A DNA stretch of 64,000 bases. It comes from Orychophragmus violaceus (lineage: Eukaryota; Streptophyta; Magnoliopsida; Brassicales; Brassicaceae). The translations under genes and the position numbers were made by a program. Below, in pieces: positions 56,424 to 64,000 of the stretch (position 1 is its first letter; each line of letters begins with the position of its first letter). The notes under the pieces were generated by a model, which saw only the letters and a program-made list of their open reading frames with translations, did not search any database and was not told where the DNA came from. The DNA lies in NCBI GenBank assembly GCA_030180135.1, contig CM058240.1:72163581-72227580 (forward strand), read 5' to 3'.

Positions 56424-57552
56424 TGTTGGAATTTCAGATACATCCATGGGGATGATCTGAGAAACAAGTCTGGCTCAAGAGAAATGAGGTAGAATAGGGA
56501 AAACAAGCCTAAGACCCAATTAGGGTTCTTAAGGCGCTAGAGAGAGAAAACTAGGGTTTGCGGTTAAAGAAGGAAACAAAAGCTATTCTACCTCAAACAA
56601 ATGAACACTTAAGCTATATGAAAATGTTATCCAAGAGCTTAACATCACATAGGATTGTTTACTCATGATAATGGATGACAAATCAGTAATTAGCTAAGAG
56701 GTGTTCTAAGAAGAAAGAAAAGGAAAACATGTAAGAGCATTATAAACCGAGAGACTCTCACACTTGGATTAGTTATGGAAGAACTATCCAAGTGTGGTTT
56801 AGGACTGCCTTAGCAGCCCATCAAGGCTCTTACATGAGTCTACATTGTGTCTTGTTGAAGATCACAATGAGAGTTTAAGAGAAAGAAACCGCAAGAACAA
56901 AACTAAAGGAAAGAGAGAAAGACTTAAGAGAGAATATCAAGAATCTTGTTGATTACTTGTGAGTGAATTAGCAACTGGATACAATGGCGTGTAAGGCCTT
57001 TAAATAGGCTTACAACTAGGTCAAGACAACAATAAACAAAGACAACAATTCATAAGATCTCAACCGTTGATTCATTGGAGGGAAAGTAGATTTGAACTCA
57101 ACGGTTGGATCTTCTTCTTTCATTTGGATTCTTGTGTCTTCTTGTGCTGATAGTGACATCTCTCTTCCCTTCCTTGGCGTGTTGTAGGTCTGGAGAGAGA
57201 GAGTCCACGCTTCCAAGAGTGATAGTGACTTGTCTTCACTCTTGTTCAGCCCTTAATCTCAACATGTGATCTTCCCTTGTTTAACCTTGTTGCATCCGAG
57301 ACTTGTGTCTGAATATGCCCCACTTTTGCACATTGAATCCATCATCTTATTATCATCTGGCCCTGACTTTGCACAGACCATTTTGTGCCCCAACTTTGCA
57401 CAATCTTCTTCAAGGAGTGTTGCTTGGATAACACTCTTTTCTTGCTTGTGGAACCACCTCTTTTCTTGTGGAACACTTCTTCTTGCTTTGTTTAGGACTG
57501 AGGCTCGGCTTCTTCAGCCTCTCCTCATCCCATTTACTCCTCCTCTCTAATA
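56424..57552 (-). repeat. 3' LTR of C'
   Basis: Follows the polypurine tract (ctcccccgcaag on the plus strand at 57553). 1129 bp. Confidence 0.9.
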
Positions 57553-59634
57553 CTCCCCCGCAAGCTTGGTCGCCGGGACTCCATAAGACCAAAGGGAGAA
57601 GAGGACCAAAGGCCAAGCTTGGAGCGGTTGAACTACCTCATTAAAAACCTCCTTAAGTAAAACCTCTTGGGATAAAACCTTAAGGAGGACAAAAAGAGTA
57701 TAGTCCACCTACTCAAGATGTAACTTGACCTTGGTATCATCATCTTGAACTCACGGCTCACTTCTTTCTCCAACTCTTTCTTTCCTTAGCATTCCTTGGT
57801 TTGATCTCTTCTTGATATGAACTTCTTTGATCTTTGTTGTGTCTTTTGAAACTTGGACTCTATAGTGCTCCGGCCTTTAACCCCAACATTGATAATCCTT
57901 CTCTTCCTGAGTTGAACTTCAAGTTGGTCTCATCTTCCTCTTGGAAAGACTTCAAGACTTGCGGATGCTCCTCATAGCTCCTTCACTTTCTAATGCTCCT
58001 CAAGCATGTCTTTATCTTTTCCTTCAACACAAAGGTTTAAAGGAAACATGTTAAGTGTGTGCAAGACATTTAGAACATTAGCTAAGCATTAAACCTTTAT
58101 GTTTAGAAACGTTTTGAGTATTAGTTTTAAAACGTTTTTGAATTGAAACACATGATCACAACAAGATACTTAAGAGAAAAACAAGTCTAAAACGTTTTGA
58201 GAATAAGGTTTAAAACATTTTGACTTTGAAAACTTCACATAATCAAGAGAACTCATAAGATGGAAGCTTAATGAAAAATGAAAAAGAGGGTTTAGAAGTA
58301 GCCTGATTTCTTGTTGCGGTTGGGAGTGATTGAATGTTTGCCTTGTTGGAACATAACCATGACTGATCCAACAAGCTCCCCCGCACCCTTGAATGGCTCT
58401 TCACCATGCGCATACATGACTTGTACAACTCCTTGTACAACTTCTTGAACAAGGCCTCTTCCTCCTTTGAATGGACAGCTTCTAAACCGCCAATACTCTT
58501 GGGAAGATCCTTGAATCATGAGCTCATCCACCAGCTGACTCCCAACTCGGTTATGGCTCCAACAAAATGAGGATTTCAGCTTATCCACAACTCCATGAGT
58601 TCACTGGTTTTGTTGGAGACTTCTTCAGCTCCTCAACCACACAACTCCAATAACATCAGCTTGAACCGCCACTTAGAGTGTGCACCCTCCTTTTGTGACT
58701 GATCCTCACTGCCAACACTTCTCCATTCCTCCTAAGAACACCAAGAACAAACACATAACATTCTCAAGCAACACAAGTCTGGCCAGAACCATGAGCTTGA
58801 TTAAGTTTCTGTGAAAGAAAAGAATGGGCTCTTTAGGAGTGAATTTTGAGAGAGAGAATAAGAAAAGAAAAGAAAAATGAAGAATGGGAGAATGGATGAC
58901 ACAACTCAGATTTAAGAGTGTGTGCATCAGAGTATAAAGGAGTTTGAGAGTGAGAGAGAATGAGAATGTGATTTTGGAAGACAAAGCTCAGATTTAAGAG
59001 TATGTGAGCCAAAATCAGAGTATTAGAGAGTATGGGAGAATTGAAAGAAAAGAATGAAAAGAAAAGAAAATGTTTCAGGTTCAGGGACTAAGTTGAGCTT
59101 AGTTTAACTCAGAAACTTATGTGTTTAAGGTTCAGGGACTGAGTGTTTTCCTCAGTTTAACTCATAAACAATCACATGAAAAATAACCAGAGAAGTTAAG
59201 AGTGAAAGAAGCAATGATGTGCTCTTACACTTCTCTGATTTTTCTCAACAAGAACTTGTTGTCTCCCAAAGACAAATGAAGCAACAAGCAAGAAACGTCT
59301 ATGGTTCAGGGACTGAGGGTTTTCTCTCAGTTTGACTCATGACAAAGAGAATGGCACCAAGTGAACTGAGTTTGGTCCATTTAAAACAATGCGGAAGCAA
59401 AACAGAGAGATAAGAGTGAAAGAAGCAAAGATGTGCTCTTACTCTCTCTGATTTTTCATCAACAGCTTGTTAACTCTCAAGGAAGGTAGAGCAACAAGTT
59501 TTGATGGTTAGGAACCAAGGAAAACAGAAGCTTGGTCCTTGAAAACTTTACGGAAGCAAAACACTTAACAAGACAGATTTTGCTCTCTATCTTGAAACAA
59601 CTTTGAGCCAACAATTTGTGTGGCTCTGATACCA
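57553..59634 (-). other. C' internal region, apparently non-coding
   Basis: Counterpart of C2 6910-8986. Hairpin block at 57635-57700. Frames present in C2 are broken here by indels, so protein coding is unlikely. Primer site complement ggctctgatacca at 59622-59634. Confidence 0.75.
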
Positions 59635-60763
59635 TGTTGGAATTTCAGATACATCCATGGGGATGATCTGAGAAACAAGTCTGGCTCAAGAGAAATGAGG
59701 TAGAATAGGGAAAACAAGCCTAAGACCCAATTAGGGTTCTTAAGGCGCTAGAGAGAGAAAACTAGGGTTTGCGGTTAAAGAAGGAAACAAAAGCTATTCT
59801 ACCTCAAACAAATGAACACTTAAGCTATATGAAAATGTTATCCAAGAGCTTAACATCACATAGGATTGTTTACTCATGATAATGGATGACAAATCATTAA
59901 TTAGCTAAGAGGTGTTCTAAGAAGAAAGAAAAGGAAAACATGTAAGAGCATTATAAACCGAGAGACTCTCACACTTGGATTAGTTATGGAAGAACTATCC
60001 AAGTGTGGTTTAGGACTGCCTTAGCAGCCCATCAAGGCTCTTACATGAGTCTACATTGTGTCTTGTTGAAGATCACAATGAGAGTTTAAGAGAAAGAAAC
60101 CGCAAGAACAAAACTAAAGGAAAGAGAGAAAGACTTAAGAGAGAATATCAAGAATCTTGTTGATTACTTGTGAGTGAATTAGCAACTGGATACAATGGCG
60201 TGTAAGGCCTTTAAATAGGCTTACAACTAGGTCAAGACAACAATAAACAAAGACAACAATTCATAAGATCTCAACCGTTGATTCATTGGAGGGAAAGTAG
60301 ATTTGAACTCAACGGTTGGATCTTCTTCTTTCATTTGGATTCTTGTGTCTTCTTGTGCTGATAGTGACATCTCTCTTCCCTTCCTTGGCGTGTTGTAGGT
60401 CTGGAGAGAGAGAGTCCACGCTTCCAAGAGTGATAGTGACTTGTCTTCACTCTTGTTCAGCCCTTAATCTCAACATGTGATCTTCCCTTGTTTAACCTTG
60501 TTGCATCCGAGACTTGTGTCTGAATATGCCCCACTTTTGCACATTGAATCCATCATCTTATTATCATCTGGCCCTGACTTTGCACAGACCATTTTGTGCC
60601 CCAACTTTGCACAATCTTCTTCAAGGAGTGTTGCTTGGATAACACTCTTTTCTTGCTTGTGGAACCACCTCTTTTCTTGTGGAACACTTCTTCTTGCTTT
60701 GTTTAGGACTGAGGCTCGGCTTCTTCAGCCTCTCCTCATCCCATTTACTCCTCCTCTCTAATA
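59635..60763 (-). repeat. 5' LTR of C'
   Basis: 1129 bp; one base seen to differ from the other two copies (aatcattaatt versus aatcagtaatt near 59895). Confidence 0.9.
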
Positions 60764-62840
60764 AAAGGGTTTCTATGAAGAAAAGAGTTGGGAGAGCCTT
60801 AAGGATCTTCCTAACAACCCCTCTGACCGTGCCAACAACCTGAGGATGATCCTAGAGAGTTTAGGGATTACTCAACCCAAGAGGAGTGAGGAGACTCAAG
60901 TAAACAAACCGGCTGAGGAGACTCACATTGTGGATGACTCTACTCACCTTGATCATGAGGAGGGCAATGGAGAATCACAAGAAGAACCACAAGTTGATGG
61001 TTCTGCCACGCATGATCAAGTTGATAGAGAAGAGATAGTTGGCCAACAAATGGAACCTGAAGTTGTACAAGAGGATCATGAAGTTGTGCAAGAGGAATCT
61101 GAAGTTGTGCAACAACAACAGCCGGTTCAAGTGCTTAGGAGAAGTACTAGAGAGAGAAAGGATCCATCTGAATGGAAGAAGACTAGGGTTTACTACAATT
61201 GCAAGGCAGTAGCTCATCCAACACAGGCTGTTTGCACACTTGCTCACTTCCCAACTAAGCACAAGGCGTTTATGGGTGCTATTGATGCTGAATGGGTTCC
61301 TAAAACATATGAAGAAGCTAAGGAACACAAGAAGTGGACTGATGCAGTTGAAGATGAAATCAAGGCAATGGAAAACAACAACACTTGGTATGAAACAGAT
61401 TTACCAAGGAAGAAGAGGGCAGTGAGTTCCAAATGGGTTTTCACTATCAAATACAAGAGCAATGGAGAGATAGAAAGGTACAAGGCCAGATTAGTTGCAA
61501 GAGGGTTTACCCAAACCTATGGAGAGGATTATAGAGACACCTTTGCACCAGTAGCTAAGCTCCATACAGTGAGAGTGATTCTATCCTTAGCAACAAACTT
61601 GGAGTGGGATTTGCACCAAATGGATGTCAAGAATGCATTCCTCCAAGGAGAGCTAGAGGATGAGGTTTATATGACTCCACCACCTGGTCTTGAAGGCATG
61701 GTTACACAAGGAAAGGTTTTGAGGTTGAAGAAGGCAATCTATGGTCTCAAACAATCTCCTAGAGCTTGGTACCACAAGCTAAGCACAACTCTCATGGAAA
61801 AGGGTTTTAGTAGATCAGAAGCTGATCATACTCTCTTCACTCAATCAAGCCAAGAAGGTATTGTTGTCATTCTCATTTATGTAGATGATATTATCATCTC
61901 AGGGAGTGACAAGATAGGAATACAAGCTTGCAAAGATCATTTGAAATCTGTGTTTGATATCAAAGATTTGGATGAACTAAAGTACTTCCTAGGGATAGAA
62001 GTGTGCCGATCTAAAGAAGGCCTCTTCTTATCACAAAGGAAGTACACTCTTGATTTGTTGAGTGAAGCAGGTAAACTCAATGGAAAGACAGCCAAGACAC
62101 CCCTTGAGGAAGGATACAAAGTCAAAAGAGAGGGGGAGATTGCAAAGGAACCATTCGGAGACATCACACTCTATAGAAGAATGGTTGGTAAGCTGATTTA
62201 TCTTACTATCACATGGCCTGATTTGTGTTTTGCATTGAACCAAGTGAGCCAGCATATGCAAGCTCCAATGATGCACCATTGGAACATGGTGGACCGGATC
62301 CTAAGGTACCTCAATGGATCTCCTGGCCAAGGGATATGGATGGGGTGCAATCAAAGCACAGAGATTGTAGGATATTGTGATGCAGATTGGGCAGGAGATA
62401 GAGAGGATAGGAGATCCACTTCAGGCTATTGTACATTCATTGGAGGAAATCTTGTGACTTGGAAAACAAAGAAGCAGAAGGTGGTGTCTTGTTCAAGTGC
62501 AGAGGCAGAGTATAGAGCAATGAGAAAGCTTACCAATGAGTTGACATGGCTGAAGGCTTTACTTGAAGAGTTGGGCATTGATCAACCAACTCCAATCACA
62601 ATGCATTGTGATAATCAAGCAGCAATACACATAGCTTCCAACTCAGTGTTTCATGAGAGAACAAAGCACATTGAGGTGGATTGTCACAAGGTGAGGCAGA
62701 AGGTTCAAGAAGGTGTGATCTTACCTTGTTACACGAGAAGCTCGGATCAACTAGCTGACATCTTCACCAAGGCTGCTACATTGAAGGTTTGTGAGTCCAT
62801 TCTTCCTAAGCTTGGACTCATTGATCTCTCACAAGCTTGA
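60764..62840 (+). pseudogene. D2 gag-pol, 3' part
   Basis: Continues from the duplicated AAAGG: KGFYEEKSWESLKDL, linker with an expanded Glu-rich stretch, RT with YVDDIIISGS, RNase H with YCDADWAGD and HCDNQAA, stop at 62838-62840. No stop inside; disabled only by C' and the upstream deletion. Confidence 0.9.
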
Positions 62841-62988
62841 AGAACCCTAGGCCGTAGAGCTTATACTCTTTTTCCCTTGATATAGTTTTTATCCCAAGTG
62901 GTTTTTCTATATCAAGGTTTTTAATGAGGTAAGTATCTACGGTTCCAAGCTTGATCACTCCATCTCCATGATCAAGCTTGAGGGGGAG
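62841..62988 (+). promoter_or_regulatory. D2 3' UTR: hairpins and polypurine tract
   Basis: Conserved block 62864-62930 with stem 62875-62885/62907-62917, second stem caagcttgatca/tgatcaagcttg before the tract gagggggag. Confidence 0.72.
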
Positions 62989-63510
62989 TATTGAAATAAG
63001 GATTGAAGAAGTAAACAAGAGTGTGGAACAAGGCATAAGAAGTGTGGAACAAGGAATGAGCCGGTTTAGGGTTTGCGGTTGTTGAAGACTTTGGGGTATA
63101 ATACAAACATGTGATCTTGATATAAATGTTTGTTTATATCCCCAACATCATAGTACAACAGGTCTGAAGCTCAGCAGGACTGATCCCTAGGGCAGAGCAT
63201 CTTTCTCTCTCCTCAGAACCGGTTGAAGAGCTGTCACTATCACCTTGGAGACGTTGCACTCCTTTGTCCTCTTCTCACTCTTTATTTTATTGTTTCTTGT
63301 ATCCAGAACCCTAGTTATCCTCCTATATATGTCTTGTAACACTTGAAGTATTGATGCACACTTTAGGGAACTCATTTCCCAAGTTACACAAACTCTTCTC
63401 TCTCTCGGATACTCTCTCGCTCTTGAAAACCCTAGCGGCTTCTCTCTTCTTCTCTCATCTCTAAACTCTCTTATACTCACTCAATCTCTCCTAAACTCCT
63501 AATTCTAACA
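62989..63510 (+). repeat. 3' LTR of D2
   Basis: 522 bp, ends TTCTAACA before TSD CTTTC. Confidence 0.92.
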
Positions 63511-63515
63511 CTTTC

Positions 63516-64000
63516 CTTGTTAAATAATCTCAACTTTCCTGTACCAATTATAGGAATCCCTTGACCACCAGCTATAGTTACTCTTCCTAGGGCAGGTTTA
63601 ATATCTTTTAACAACTTAGCATCACTAATCATGTGGTGAGAAGCTCCTGAATCTACTACCAACTTATGATCAGTTTTACTAAGCAATTTATGTGAAAATA
63701 AAGAGATACCAGAGAGCTTAGAGGCATAGGTCTTGATGAGGTCCTCAAGGTCACTCCTCTTCACATATTCAGTGGCTGTGTAGAGTGCAAGCTCCCCTCC
63801 TTGAGCTGAAGTAGAGGCAGGTTCATTCACAGCTTCTTGAGAAATGTTTGCATTTGCCCTTGAGTCCTTGAACTTGGCTGGTTTGAGGTGGGGATGAAGG
63901 ACCCAACACTTATCCTTGGAGTGGCCTTTCCTCTTGCAATGCTCACAAGCTGGCGCCTTCTTCTCCTCAGGTTTAAAGCCTGCTTTGTTGGCAGTCACCA
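63516..64000 (-). pseudogene. J gag-protease part, continuing off window
   Basis: Knuckle CEHCKRKGHSKDKC, protease VVDSGASHHM, then KLRLFNKES, where D2 inserted. Open to the window edge. Confidence 0.88.

Larger units (their letters stand above)
55295..60763 (-). mobile_element. Non-autonomous element C' with three LTRs
   Basis: 5469 bp, TSD AAAGG at 55290-55294 and 60764-60768. On its own strand: LTR (59635-60763), primer site, internal region, polypurine tract, LTR (56424-57552), then a third LTR (55295-56423) joined with no bases between. All three are 1129 bp and nearly identical. Internal region matches C2 and lacks protein domains. Confidence 0.9.
52513..63510 (+). mobile_element. Copia element D2, split by C'
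   Basis: D family, TSD CTTTC at 52508-52512 and 63511-63515. LTRs of 522 bp. Its own parts are 52513-55294 and 60764-63510. Inserted in the protease-integrase region of J. Confidence 0.92.
48821..64000 (-). mobile_element. Copia element J (partial), split by D2
   Basis: A-type copia on the minus strand; own parts are 48821-52507 and 63516-64000, continuing off the right edge. Its end tgatagaattt at 48821 implies an LTR terminus ATCA; the TSD (agttc, if so) cannot be checked. Confidence 0.82.

Overview
The window is repeat-only plant DNA. I found no host gene, tRNA or rRNA gene. The repertoire is Ty1/copia and Ty3/gypsy LTR retrotransposons, with Met-tRNA-type primer sites (TGGTATCAGAGC), AT-rich LTRs with TATA boxes, and a ~217-bp satellite. 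The style of the elements suggests a eudicot, most likely Brassicaceae (inference, not proven). CRM-like gypsy elements, satellite and deep nesting together suggest a centromeric or pericentromeric position.

Stratigraphy, read from 5-bp target-site duplications (TSDs). The base layer is the satellite, at 5700-5784, 10112-10901, 11346-11788 and 46519-48257. Inserted in or beside it, left to right: a C-family LTR remnant (5140-5699) carrying copia A (1-5139, 5' LTR off the window); non-autonomous element C2 (5785-10111, TSD AATAG); a solo LTR (10902-11345, TSD TGTCT); copia B on the minus strand (11789-46518, TSD TTACC); and copia fragment I (48258-48820).

B is split by three insertions. Gypsy F (14384-19017, TSD CTCAA) carries a 311-bp fold-back element (17537-17847, TSD AACTC). 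Gypsy-like hybrid E (19416-29736, TSD GCAGC) carries intact copia D1 (23178-28898, TSD GGGAT). Gypsy G (30762-45163, TSD CCTAG) carries copia H (36061-43703, TSD TCAAG). On the right, fragment I is split by copia J (48821 to beyond the window), J by copia D2 (52513-63510, TSD CTTTC), and D2 by C' (55295-60763, TSD AAAGG), so nesting is five layers deep counting the satellite.

Functional state: only D1 has a complete gag-pol frame and apparently identical LTRs. A, B, F, G, H, J and D2 carry stops, frameshifts, deletions or insertions. C2 and C' have no coding capacity but keep LTRs, primer site, polypurine tract and a 3' hairpin, so they would depend on enzymes from other elements. E keeps a long open frame joining a gag-type zinc knuckle to an integrase C-terminal region, with an unrecognised middle.

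The most interesting signals are: a hairpin-plus-conserved-loop motif shared by copia, gypsy and non-coding families; the hybrid ORF of E and its in-frame continuation through the polypurine tract into the LTR; the fold-back element with retroviral-type TSD; and the LTR-LTR tandem in C'.
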